Source: Halopenitus sp041821145
Lineage (GTDB): Archaea; Halobacteriota; Halobacteria; Halobacteriales; Haloferacaceae
Reading direction: 5' to 3'
Length of the DNA: 10,845 nucleotides
Assembly (NCBI RefSeq): GCF_041821145.1
Contig: NZ_JBGUBC010000040.1
Span: 1-10,845, forward strand
How positions within the stretch are numbered: position 1 is the first letter of the stretch; each line of letters opens with the position of its first letter. Positions 1-6,477 of the stretch are shown here, in pieces. A program made the position numbers and the translations under genes. Below the pieces are notes generated by a model. It searched no databases and was not told the DNA's origin. It saw only the letters and a program-made list of their open reading frames with translations.

Positions 1-1
1 T

Positions 2-214
2 CTTTTCAACACCTTCCTTGTCACCGGCGTCTCGAGTCTCGCAGGCGACCTCGTCGTCCCGACGAGCATTCGGTCGTATGGGCTTCCTGTGATGGTTCTA
101 ATCACGGTCCTGTACTTCTTCATCACCCAGGACCGGGAGATCACGCGGTCGGAGGGAATGACGCTGCTTCTCCTGTATGTGCTCTTTCTCGTGAATCTCG
201 GTGCCTTTCTTTGA
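2..214 (+). CDS. Na+/Ca2+ exchanger-type antiporter, C-terminal fragment
   Basis: The gene is cut by the left edge of the window. The reading frame is open from base 2 and ends in TGA at 212-214, leaving the last 70 residues. The fragment holds a short loop with VVPTSIRSYGLPVM, a hydrophobic helix (about residues 28-42), a charged turn reading QDREITRSEGMT, and a final hydrophobic helix (about 54-70) that ends the protein. An 'ITR.EG' turn before a last membrane helix is typical of the C-terminus of CaCA-family calcium/sodium antiporters (YrbG-like), inner-membrane proteins with two inverted repeats. The catalytic acidic motifs of the alpha repeats would lie to the left and cannot be checked. 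The stop is followed by 121 bases without a gene before the next start. Confidence in a membrane-protein end is high; the family call is moderately sure. Confidence 0.7.
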   Translation, partial: LFNTFLVTGVSSLAGDLVVPTSIRSYGLPVMVLITVLYFFITQDREITRSEGMTLLLLYVLFLVNLGAFL

Positions 215-335
215 GACGGCGTTCTCGATCCGGTTGGCTACGATCGTGTACTGATCGGTCTCGGATTCCGTTTGTATGTCATAACGAGTGGAAATTTGCA
301 TAGATTGAAAGGCAAGCCAATCACCAACACACAGT

Positions 336-1106
336 ATGTATATTGCTGATGAAACCTGGCCCGACCTCGGCGATTATTTTGCGGATGAATCAGTAGCGCT
401 GGTTCCGCTTGGTTCAACCGAACAGCATGGTCCACATCTCCCATTAGCGACGGATCATCTGATTGCGGAAGCTTACGCACGGGAGGCCGCGAGACGAACG
501 GGCTACCTCTGTACTCCGACTATCAATATCGGTGTAAGCCCTCATCATAAGCAGTTTCACGGGACCATGTGGGTTGATGCTCCCGTCTTTCGAGAGTACG
601 TCGAGTCCTTCACTCGGAACCTAACCTATCACGGCATAGACCGCGTTATCTACGTGAATGCTCACGGCGGTAACGTTGAGCATCTTCGGGAGGTTGGTCG
701 ACGTCTGAGAGATGAGAAAGAACTCTATGCGATCGAATGGATGTGGAACGAGAGCATCCCAGACATGGTCGACGAATTATTCACGCAGAACGGCCCTCAC
801 GGAGGACCCAAAGAGACCGCGATGATTCAATATCTCGCTCCAGAGTTGGTCAAAAATGACCGCCTTGAAGACGCACGGGAGGGCGGTATCCCGGACGTTG
901 AAGCCGCTGAAACGGTGAAATATGGTTCACGGACGTTCTATGACGCGGCCGATAATACGAGCAATGGCGTTCTCGGAGACCAAACCGATGCAACCGCCAA
1001 GAAGGGTGAACAGATGTTTGAGGCAGCCACAGAACAACTCGTCAAACTCTGTCAGTGGCTTGATTCTCAAGAGTTCCACGCCTTGATGCCGACTCCCCAC
1101 GTGTAG
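336..1106 (+). CDS. Creatininase-family metal-dependent amidohydrolase (possibly ArfB-like)
   Basis: This 256-residue protein has the usual length and motif order of the creatininase / MftE / ArfB family, which are divalent-metal hydrolases acting on amide or formamide bonds. Visible motifs are PLGSTEQHGPHLPLATD (residues 24-40, with likely metal ligands E29, H31 and D40), an HH...HGT segment (70-77), NAHGGN (108-113, likely ligand H110) and HGGPKET (155-161, with E160). The last motif differs from the more common HAGE.ETS form. Family members include creatinine amidohydrolase, the archaeal formamide hydrolase ArfB of flavin/F420 synthesis, and the mycofactocin peptidase MftE; the sequence alone does not choose among them. 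The ATG at 336 lies 13 codons before the first conserved region, and no clear Shine-Dalgarno site precedes it. GC content is roughly 55% by counting sample lines, lower than the biotin genes. It stands alone and converges with bioW. Confidence 0.85.
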   Translation: MYIADETWPDLGDYFADESVALVPLGSTEQHGPHLPLATDHLIAEAYAREAARRTGYLCTPTINIGVSPHHKQFHGTMWVDAPVFREYVESFTRNLTYHGIDRVIYVNAHGGNVEHLREVGRRLRDEKELYAIEWMWNESIPDMVDELFTQNGPHGGPKETAMIQYLAPELVKNDRLEDAREGGIPDVEAAETVKYGSRTFYDAADNTSNGVLGDQTDATAKKGEQMFEAATEQLVKLCQWLDSQEFHALMPTPHV

Positions 1107-1175
1107 GACTGATCTCACTCCCTTCGGAGAGGCTCCCGTGATGCTTCATGCTAACCGCTCCCAATTCGTCTCGAA

Positions 1176-2090
1176 TCACCCGTTTTCGTCGCCGAAGAGC
1201 GCGGCGGGCTCGACCGTCTCGCCGCCGGATGCCCCGCCGACGAGTACGGGCTGGGTCTCCAGGTAGTCGACGACTTTCACAACGGGTGCACCCGGAGCGA
1301 CGAAGATGGCCCGTCCACCCTCGGTCACGCCATCCGGTTTCAACACAGGGAACCGGTAGTATGCTTCCGGGGTCGCCACGTAGCCTGCGGCGTAGTCGGG
1401 ATCGTCCGACCAACAGAGTTCGGCCCGCGTCCCCGGCGCGTGGGCGATAGTCGTCGCAAGCACCACTGCTTCCCGAACCGTCTCCGGAGACGCGACTTCC
1501 TGCTTCGTGATCACGACGTCGAGCGCATCCCGACCCGCGTCGCTCGTTCCGATGTTGGTCGCCCGAACTCCCCGTGCCGGGATCGGGTCAAGACGCGACC
1601 CATCGGCGGCGTCGACTAGCCCAGCCCCTCGTTCGGCTGTGTCGCTCCGAAGTACGTCGAATCCACGGGTCACCGCACCGTCCGTGATGTCGGCACGGGC
1701 GAGGAGTTCCCGCGCCACCTCCCGGCTTTCGTCGGCGTCGTCGACATCGAGAGTCACCACGGGGAGTGCCTCAACGCAGCGGGGCGGGCGAGACAACCGC
1801 TCGACGGTAACTGTTACGTCGTCCGGGTTGCCACGTGGGTGTTCGAGCGCCCGCTGAACCATCGACTCCGCGGCGGACGCGACCTTATCGGAGACCGCGT
1901 CCGTCCCGGTCGTTTCGTCGGCCTCGTCATGGGCGATGATCGTCTCTGCGCCCGAGACGTGCTCGTCGCCAGCGCTCGCTCGCATCCGCACGCTGAAGGC
2001 GTCCGAAGTGGTTTCATTTCTCCCTTCGTCTGCGGTGGTTCCGGTTCTCGCGTCCGCGTCGGCGATGCCGTCGTCCACGTTTCCACTCAT
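1176..2090 (-). CDS. bioW: BioW, 6-carboxyhexanoate-CoA ligase (pimeloyl-CoA synthetase)
   Basis: BioW makes pimeloyl-CoA from pimelate, CoA and ATP, the first step of this biotin route. The 304-residue product shows the family signatures in order: FSVRMRAS (32-39), HVSGAE (44-49), RALEHPRG (80-87), RGAGLVDAADGSRL (154-167), GVRAT (174-178), AELCWSDDPDYAAGYVA (223-239) and a GGRAIFV strand (258-264). It is longer than the usual family size of about 250 residues because of an acidic N-terminal leader (about 1-30) and an acidic insert near 54-66. The frame is open further upstream, but the ATG at 2090 is chosen because it forms an ATGA overlap with the bioD stop and sits 7 bases after GGAGG. 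It is the last gene of the bioB-U-F-D-W operon. No pimelate-producing enzyme is visible in the window. Confidence 0.9.
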   Translation of the reverse strand: MSGNVDDGIADADARTGTTADEGRNETTSDAFSVRMRASAGDEHVSGAETIIAHDEADETTGTDAVSDKVASAAESMVQRALEHPRGNPDDVTVTVERLSRPPRCVEALPVVTLDVDDADESREVARELLARADITDGAVTRGFDVLRSDTAERGAGLVDAADGSRLDPIPARGVRATNIGTSDAGRDALDVVITKQEVASPETVREAVVLATTIAHAPGTRAELCWSDDPDYAAGYVATPEAYYRFPVLKPDGVTEGGRAIFVAPGAPVVKVVDYLETQPVLVGGASGGETVEPAALFGDENG

Positions 2091-2851
2091 GGTGATTCCT
2101 CCCGAGGTGACCGCCCTGGTTCGCGTGTCGGGAGCACCTTGGTCGAGAGGTGTTCCCGGACTCCCTCGACCGCGTCGACCGGGTTGTCGAGGTCCAACGA
2201 CGGCAGCGTCTCGATCCGACAACCAGTCATCTCGGCGAGGACGTCCGGGTTAGTGCGCTTGGCGAGCGTTTCGTTCGCGTCGCCGTTCAGCACCACGCCC
2301 GTCACTTCGATGTCGCGCCGACGTAGGGCCTCCACCGTGAGCGCGCTGTGGTTGAGCGTTCCCAGGCCGGCGCGCGCCACCACGACGGTGGGGAGATCGA
2401 GGTCAGCCACGAGGTCGACGATCTCGTGGTCATCCGCCAGCGGGACGCGCAGGCCACCGATCCCCTCGACGATGCCGACGTCGGCAGTTCGGACGGCTTG
2501 GGCGCAATCCCGGCGGATGGCTCCGTATTCCAGCGTCTCGCCCGCCTGCTCGGCGGCGACCGCGGGTGCCAGCGCGGGCTCGAGCCGGCGCAGACAGGTC
2601 GACGCCGCCTCGCTGCCGCAGGCGTCAGCTATGAACCCCGCGTCGTGGTCGAGTGGGTAGCCCGTCTGGGCTGGCTTGACACCGCAGGCGTCCACACCCG
2701 CTTCGCGCAGCGTCCCCACCAGCCCTGCGGTCACCACGGTCTTTCCCACCCCGGTCCCCGTCCCGACCACCGCGAAATCGCGGACGGAGTCGCCGACGGA
2801 CGCGACGGGGGTCCCTGTCTGGTCACCGGCCGAATCAGCTCCAAACGTCAT
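2087..2851 (-). CDS. bioD: BioD, ATP-dependent dethiobiotin synthetase
   Basis: BioD closes the ureido ring of dethiobiotin with ATP and Mg2+. The 254-residue protein has a P-loop GTGTGVGKT (residues 30-38), KPAQTG (59-64, substrate-binding lysine region), an acidic DHD stretch (68-70), EGIGGLRVPL (129-138, where E129 corresponds to the Mg-binding glutamate of E. coli) and VVLNG (186-190) near the nucleotide-base site. A glycine (G32) stands where E. coli BioD has Asp10. About 24 low-complexity residues precede the core. The ATG at 2851 overlaps the bioF stop as ATGA and follows AAGGAGGT, so it is preferred over a start 15 codons upstream. If the partner gene is truly BioU, its product would reach BioD already carboxylated on N7, so BioD would mainly have to activate that carbamate and close the ring. 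Confidence 0.93.
   Translation of the reverse strand: MTFGADSAGDQTGTPVASVGDSVRDFAVVGTGTGVGKTVVTAGLVGTLREAGVDACGVKPAQTGYPLDHDAGFIADACGSEAASTCLRRLEPALAPAVAAEQAGETLEYGAIRRDCAQAVRTADVGIVEGIGGLRVPLADDHEIVDLVADLDLPTVVVARAGLGTLNHSALTVEALRRRDIEVTGVVLNGDANETLAKRTNPDVLAEMTGCRIETLPSLDLDNPVDAVEGVREHLSTKVLPTREPGRSPREESP
2098..2102 (-). promoter_or_regulatory. Shine-Dalgarno site of bioW
   Basis: GGAGG (within GGGAGGAA) on the minus strand ends 7 bases before the bioW ATG. It matches the anti-Shine-Dalgarno end of archaeal 16S rRNA and fixes the start at 2090 rather than at the longer upstream reading frame. It lies inside the end of bioD, so the two genes are probably translationally coupled. Confidence 0.7.
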
Positions 2852-4098
2852 CGCAGGCCCACCTCCTTGCCGGCCGCTTCGAACGCCGTCAAACACCGTT
2901 TGAGCTCGGCTTCGGTGTGGGTCGCCATCGGCGCGACTCGGATTCGGCTCTCCCCCTCGGGCACGGTCGGCGGGCGGATAGCGGGCGCGACGACTCCCCG
3001 CTCCTCGAGTTCAGTTGCCAGCGCGAGGACATCGTCCCGGTCGCCGACCAGCACGGGCAACACCTGCGTCTCACCGAGCACCTCGTACCCGACCGATTCG
3101 AGACCGTCGCGAAGGTGTTCGACGTTCGACCAGAGCGCCTCGCGGACCGTGCCCTCGCGGGCGATCCGGAACGCTTCGCGAGCCGCGCCAACTGCGGGCG
3201 GGGCCAGCCCCGTTGAGTAGACGAACGAACGCGCCTCGTTAACGAGGAGTTCCACGAGTGCCTGGTCGCCGGCGACGTACCCCCCTTGGCTCGCCAGCGC
3301 CTTCGAGAGCGTGCCGAGTTGGACGTTCACCCGGTCAGACAACCCCTCCCGCTGGACGATGCCGCCGCCATCTTCATAGAGACCGGTCGCATGGGCCTCA
3401 TCGACCATGACCCAGGCGCCGTGGCGCTCGGCCGCGTCGCAGATAGCACCCAGGGGTGCGATGTCGCCGTCCATGCTGAAGACGGAGTCGGTCACTACTA
3501 ACCAGGCCTCGTTTTCGACCCCCTCCCGGCGAGCCCTCTCGGCCATCGCTTTAGCGAGCGCATCGGCGTCGGCGTGGTCATAAACCACCGTCTCAGCATC
3601 CGAGAGCCGGCAGCCGTCGACGATGCTGGCGTGATTCAACTCATCGGAGAAAACCACGTCCGGATCAAGCGCGGTGATGGTCCCGACATTTGCGGCATAC
3701 CCCGAGGAGAAAACCAGTGCCCGATCAGTGCCCTTGGCGTCCGCAAGGTCGCGCTCAAGCGCGCGATGGTGTCGGGTGTCGCCGGTGACAAGCCGACTCG
3801 CGCCTGCGCCGGTTCCGATCTCACGGGCTGCCTCCGCGGCCGCGCGCTGGACCCGCCCGTCGGCAGCAAGCCCGAGATAGTTGTTCGCCGCGAACACCAG
3901 TCGCTGCTCGTCCAGAAAGTCGGGTCGTTTCCCCCGCGGGTCGGCCGCGAATCGAGTGCGTGCGGCTACGTCCTCGGCGGGCGAGAGGTCGCGACGGAGT
4001 CCCCGGTCCTCGCGAACGGTCAGGCGGGACGTGGGATCGAACCCGTGGTCCCGTTCCGGCTCCGAGTTCGTCTCGGCGTCGGATTCGGCGTTGGGCAT
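2848..4098 (-). CDS. bioF: BioF, 8-amino-7-oxononanoate (KAPA) synthase
   Basis: BioF is a PLP enzyme that condenses pimeloyl-CoA with L-alanine to give KAPA, CoA and CO2. The 416-residue protein is slightly longer than the usual 380-400 because of an acidic N-terminus of about 25 residues. It has the alpha-oxoamine synthase landmarks: ANNYLGLA (71-78), GTGAGASRLVTG (95-106), SSGYAAN (131-137), ELNHASIVDG (153-162), DEAHATG (233-239, with D233 and H236 positioned for the cofactor) and LGTLSKALASQGGY (261-274), where K266 is the Schiff-base lysine. The related enzyme 2-amino-3-ketobutyrate CoA ligase is the main alternative, but the neighbours are all biotin genes. The stop overlaps bioD by 4 bases. 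The start lies 8 bases downstream of the bioU-like stop, without a clear Shine-Dalgarno site, so re-initiation after the upstream gene is likely. Confidence 0.93.
   Translation of the reverse strand: MPNAESDAETNSEPERDHGFDPTSRLTVREDRGLRRDLSPAEDVAARTRFAADPRGKRPDFLDEQRLVFAANNYLGLAADGRVQRAAAEAAREIGTGAGASRLVTGDTRHHRALERDLADAKGTDRALVFSSGYAANVGTITALDPDVVFSDELNHASIVDGCRLSDAETVVYDHADADALAKAMAERARREGVENEAWLVVTDSVFSMDGDIAPLGAICDAAERHGAWVMVDEAHATGLYEDGGGIVQREGLSDRVNVQLGTLSKALASQGGYVAGDQALVELLVNEARSFVYSTGLAPPAVGAAREAFRIAREGTVREALWSNVEHLRDGLESVGYEVLGETQVLPVLVGDRDDVLALATELEERGVVAPAIRPPTVPEGESRIRVAPMATHTEAELKRCLTAFEAAGKEVGLR
2861..2868 (-). promoter_or_regulatory. Shine-Dalgarno site of bioD
   Basis: AAGGAGGT on the minus strand ends 9 bases before the bioD ATG at 2851 and is a near-full match to the archaeal 16S rRNA tail. 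Together with the ATGA overlap it decides the bioD start. It lies within the last codons of bioF. Confidence 0.7.
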
Positions 4099-4106
4099 GG
4101 GATCGC

Positions 4107-5201
4107 TCAGAATCCGGGCATGAGTTCGGCCGGACCGAACACGCCGTAGTCCTCGGCACGGTTCCGTCGGATGCCGGCCTTCAGGTACCCCAGCGCAGGG
4201 CCGTTCACGTTGGCGGCCATGCTGGTATCGTCATCGAGTTGGAACGTGTTCGTCCCGCGCTGGCCGTCGAACGTGCGGCCGGTCACGCGGACGGTCGTCG
4301 TGGTGGGCTTGTCGTCCTGGCGCACGTCGAGGATACCGCCCACGTGGACGTCGGCGGCGCCGCAGATGCCCGCCCGCTCCAATAGCACGTCGTCAGCGTG
4401 CTCCATGTCGTTGAACTCGAGTACGCCGTCGTGTTCGTCGATGATATCCTCGATTTCCGTCTCGGTCAGGTCGCGAGCGATCTCGATATCGTAGCCATCG
4501 AGGTGGGCGATGTCCTCGCGGACGGTGCCGCGATTGTCCTCGTAGCCCGACTGCAGGCCCACGCCCCACCAGATCTCAACCGCCTCAACCTCCACGAACG
4601 ACTGCGCCGCAAGTGCCGCCGCGCCCGTGAGGAACCCGGGTGTCGCGCCGGCGCCGCAAACGAAGGTGATACCCGACTCGACGAGTGTCTCCTCGCGGTC
4701 CTCGAGCATTCCAATCACACGCGAGCGCTTGAGCACATCCACGAGCACACCCTCGAAGTCGGCCTCGGCGAATCGCTCGGCCACCCGCGGGATGAAGTCG
4801 TGTTCGAGGTTGGGCAGTGCCATGATAACCGCGTCGACGTGCTCACCGAGTGTGATGACGTCCTCGATGGGCGTCTCCGTCGATTCTCCCTGGGTCGAAG
4901 CGACCACGCCGGCGTCCTCGCCGTGCTGTTTGACGGCCGTACCTCCGTCGGGTTCGATCATGCCATCGGCGTCGCTTGTGCCGTCAGCGTCGGCCTCGTG
5001 GGTGTCGCCGGTACCATCCCCCGCGATGTTTCCCTCGGTGGCCTTGAGGAGTTCCTCGACGTCGAGACCGTCGGCATCAAAGGCCATGCCGTGGCGGTCA
5101 CAAGCCGCGACGGGCGTGAGTCCCTCCGTGTGCGTGCTGACTTCGAGCGTCCGTCTGCCGATGCCGCCGGTTCCAAGTACTGCGAAAGTAATGTCGTCCA
5201 T
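4107..5201 (-). CDS. bioU: BioU-like suicide enzyme, KAPA-to-DAPA step (saccharopine dehydrogenase-like fold)
   Basis: The 364-residue protein begins with a dinucleotide-binding Rossmann motif, AVLGTGGIGRR (residues 7-17), and resembles saccharopine/homoserine dehydrogenase-type oxidoreductases; GAGATPGFLTGAA (183-195) and WWGVGLQSGYEDNRG (211-225) are strongly patterned core segments. It sits between bioB and bioF, exactly where a KAPA aminotransferase (BioA) would be expected, and no BioA is present. The known enzyme fitting this is cyanobacterial BioU, a NAD(P)-dependent single-turnover protein that donates the amino group of its own lysine to KAPA and carboxylates the product. K158 in VDVLKRSRV is a good candidate for that lysine: it is 34 residues later than Lys124 of Synechocystis BioU, and an acidic insert of about 50 residues (about 57-108) lies before it. 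The ATG at 5201 has no Shine-Dalgarno site. The alternative is an ordinary oxidoreductase of unknown substrate. Confidence 0.75.
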   Translation of the reverse strand: MDDITFAVLGTGGIGRRTLEVSTHTEGLTPVAACDRHGMAFDADGLDVEELLKATEGNIAGDGTGDTHEADADGTSDADGMIEPDGGTAVKQHGEDAGVVASTQGESTETPIEDVITLGEHVDAVIMALPNLEHDFIPRVAERFAEADFEGVLVDVLKRSRVIGMLEDREETLVESGITFVCGAGATPGFLTGAAALAAQSFVEVEAVEIWWGVGLQSGYEDNRGTVREDIAHLDGYDIEIARDLTETEIEDIIDEHDGVLEFNDMEHADDVLLERAGICGAADVHVGGILDVRQDDKPTTTTVRVTGRTFDGQRGTNTFQLDDDTSMAANVNGPALGYLKAGIRRNRAEDYGVFGPAELMPGF

Positions 5202-5207
5202 GGGTTC

Positions 5208-5303
5208 GTCGATGAGTCGGTAAGTCGGTCGATGAGTCGGTGAGCTGTCGATGTGAATCGGACGGTAGTCGATATGAGCCGAGCGTTGGTCGATTCGGAT
5301 CCG
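5208..5303. repeat. Five GTCGAT-headed repeats at about 20-base period between bioB and bioU
   Basis: GTCGAT begins at 5208, 5228, 5247, 5268 and 5289, so the spacing is 20, 19, 21 and 21 bases. The first two units share a perfect 14-base core (GTCGATGAGTCGGT) and differ at one base over 17; later units decay to the GTCGAT head followed by a TGA/CGG-rich tail. The array fills most of the 112-base spacer between the bioB stop and the bioU start and would be transcribed within the operon. It does not form an obvious strong hairpin. It could be a decayed minisatellite or a helically phased protein-binding array. Confidence 0.7.
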
Positions 5304-5313
5304 TCACTGTGAA

Positions 5314-6477
5314 TCAGTCGTCCGCGGTGTCGCTCGTGCCCGTTCCCGGAACGTTCGCGTTGCTCGTTGCAGACCCTGCGGCGGTGTCGACGTCGAGACA
5401 GTCGTCCGAGGAGCCGTTACCGCGCGAGCGGGCCTTGACCGCCTCGGTTTCAAACTCGTTGGTCTTGGTGTTGGGCTGCAGGCCTGCGCGTTCGATCATC
5501 TCGATGTCGTCGGCTGGCGACTGGCCCTCGGTTGTGAGGTAGTCCCCCGTGAGCACGCCGTCGGCGCCAGCCTCGAACGGGAGGTGTTGCTCGTCCGCGT
5601 CGAGGTTGACCTCCCGGCCGCCGGTGAGACGCACCCGGGCGTGGGGGAACAGCAGCCGGTAGACCGCGATCGTCTTGACGAGTTCGGTGGTCGTGATGTC
5701 CGCCGAGTCTTGGTCGCCCAGGGGCGTCCCCTCCACGGGGTTGAGGACGTTAACCGGGACCGACGAGACCCCGACGTCGCGAAGCGCGAGCGCGGCGTCC
5801 ACGCGGTCGGTGGGCGCCTCACCCATTCCGAGGATGACGCCCGCACACAGGTCCATCCCTGCGGCCTTCGCGCGCTCAAGGGTCTGCACCCGGTCCTCGA
5901 AGTCGTGTGAGGAGACGATTTCCGGGAAGTATCGTGGCGAGGTTTCGATGTTGTGATTGTAGTGATTGACGCCCTCCTCAGCGATGATTCGGGCCTCCTC
6001 CTCGGTGAGGAGACCGAGGCTAGCATCAACCTCGACATCAGTCTCGTCACGCACCAGCCGGATGGCTCGCAGGACGTCGGCCCATTCCTCGGGACGCTTC
6101 TCCTTGCTCACGCCCTTTTCAGCCACCACGATGCCGAATCGCTGGGCGCCGTCGCGCTCGGCGCGGGTGGCGGCCGCGAGGATCTCCGTCGGCTCAAGGA
6201 ACCCGTAGGTGTCGATACCGGTGTCGAAGTGTGCCGACTGGGCGCAGAAGCCGCAATCTTCGGCACAGTTGCCGGCCTTAGCGTTGACGATGCTGCAGGC
6301 GTCGACCGTGCCGTCACCGAAATGTGCCCGCACCGCGTCCGCAGCCGGCGCGAGGTCCGCAACCGGCTGGGCCAGCAACGCCAGCGCCTCCCGTCTCGTG
6401 AGGTTCTCGCCGTCTATCACGCGTGCGACTGCCTCGTCGATCGTTCGAATACCGGTCTCGTAAACCACGAGTGGCAC
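5314..6477 (-). CDS. bioB: BioB, biotin synthase (radical SAM), variant auxiliary-cluster ligands
   Basis: BioB inserts sulfur into dethiobiotin using a radical-SAM [4Fe-4S] cluster and a sulfur-donating auxiliary cluster. The 387-residue protein has NCAEDCGFCAQS (70-81), so C71, C75 and C78 form the radical-SAM triad. YNHNIETS (173-180), LCAGVILGMGE (210-220), PVNVLNPVEGTPL (241-253), VRLTGGREVNL (282-292) and GDYLTT (311-316) are all biotin-synthase landmarks. Of the four E. coli [2Fe-2S] ligands, Cys188 and Arg260 are kept (C211, R283), but Cys97 and Cys128 correspond to G115 and D151. An extra C61 lies ten residues before C71. A Ser/Asp/Thr-rich tail follows about residue 349. The start is GTG at 6477; a second GTG three codons later (6468) also fits a leaderless transcript. 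It is the first gene of the operon, 82 bases after the ribonucleotide reductase. Confidence 0.95.
   Translation of the reverse strand: MPLVVYETGIRTIDEAVARVIDGENLTRREALALLAQPVADLAPAADAVRAHFGDGTVDACSIVNAKAGNCAEDCGFCAQSAHFDTGIDTYGFLEPTEILAAATRAERDGAQRFGIVVAEKGVSKEKRPEEWADVLRAIRLVRDETDVEVDASLGLLTEEEARIIAEEGVNHYNHNIETSPRYFPEIVSSHDFEDRVQTLERAKAAGMDLCAGVILGMGEAPTDRVDAALALRDVGVSSVPVNVLNPVEGTPLGDQDSADITTTELVKTIAVYRLLFPHARVRLTGGREVNLDADEQHLPFEAGADGVLTGDYLTTEGQSPADDIEMIERAGLQPNTKTNEFETEAVKARSRGNGSSDDCLDVDTAAGSATSNANVPGTGTSDTADD

Noticed and set aside
215..335. Promoter for the creatininase-family gene.
   Set aside because: A/T-rich patches exist near 291-310, but none has a convincing TATA sequence at the right distance from ATG 336.
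1107..1175. CTCC-CTTC-GGAG small hairpin (1118-1129) between the creatininase-family gene and bioW as a bidirectional terminator.
   Set aside because: The stem is only four base pairs and no T-run follows on either strand.
2091..2222. N-terminal extension of bioW up to 2222 (44 extra residues).
   Set aside because: It would overlap bioD by more than 130 bases and reads as Arg/Pro-rich shadow sequence, whereas ATG 2090 has an ATGA overlap and a Shine-Dalgarno site.
1839..2660. Long plus-strand open frame opposite bioW/bioD (273 residues), and similar ones at 2348-3220 and 4398-5243.
   Set aside because: They lie antisense to genes with clear family motifs and read as Ser/Arg/Pro-rich or mirror-image low-quality protein, typical of shadow frames in high-GC DNA.
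2852..2896. N-terminal extension of bioD to 2896.
   Set aside because: ATG 2851 has a strong Shine-Dalgarno site and an ATGA overlap with bioF; the added 15 residues are not conserved-looking.
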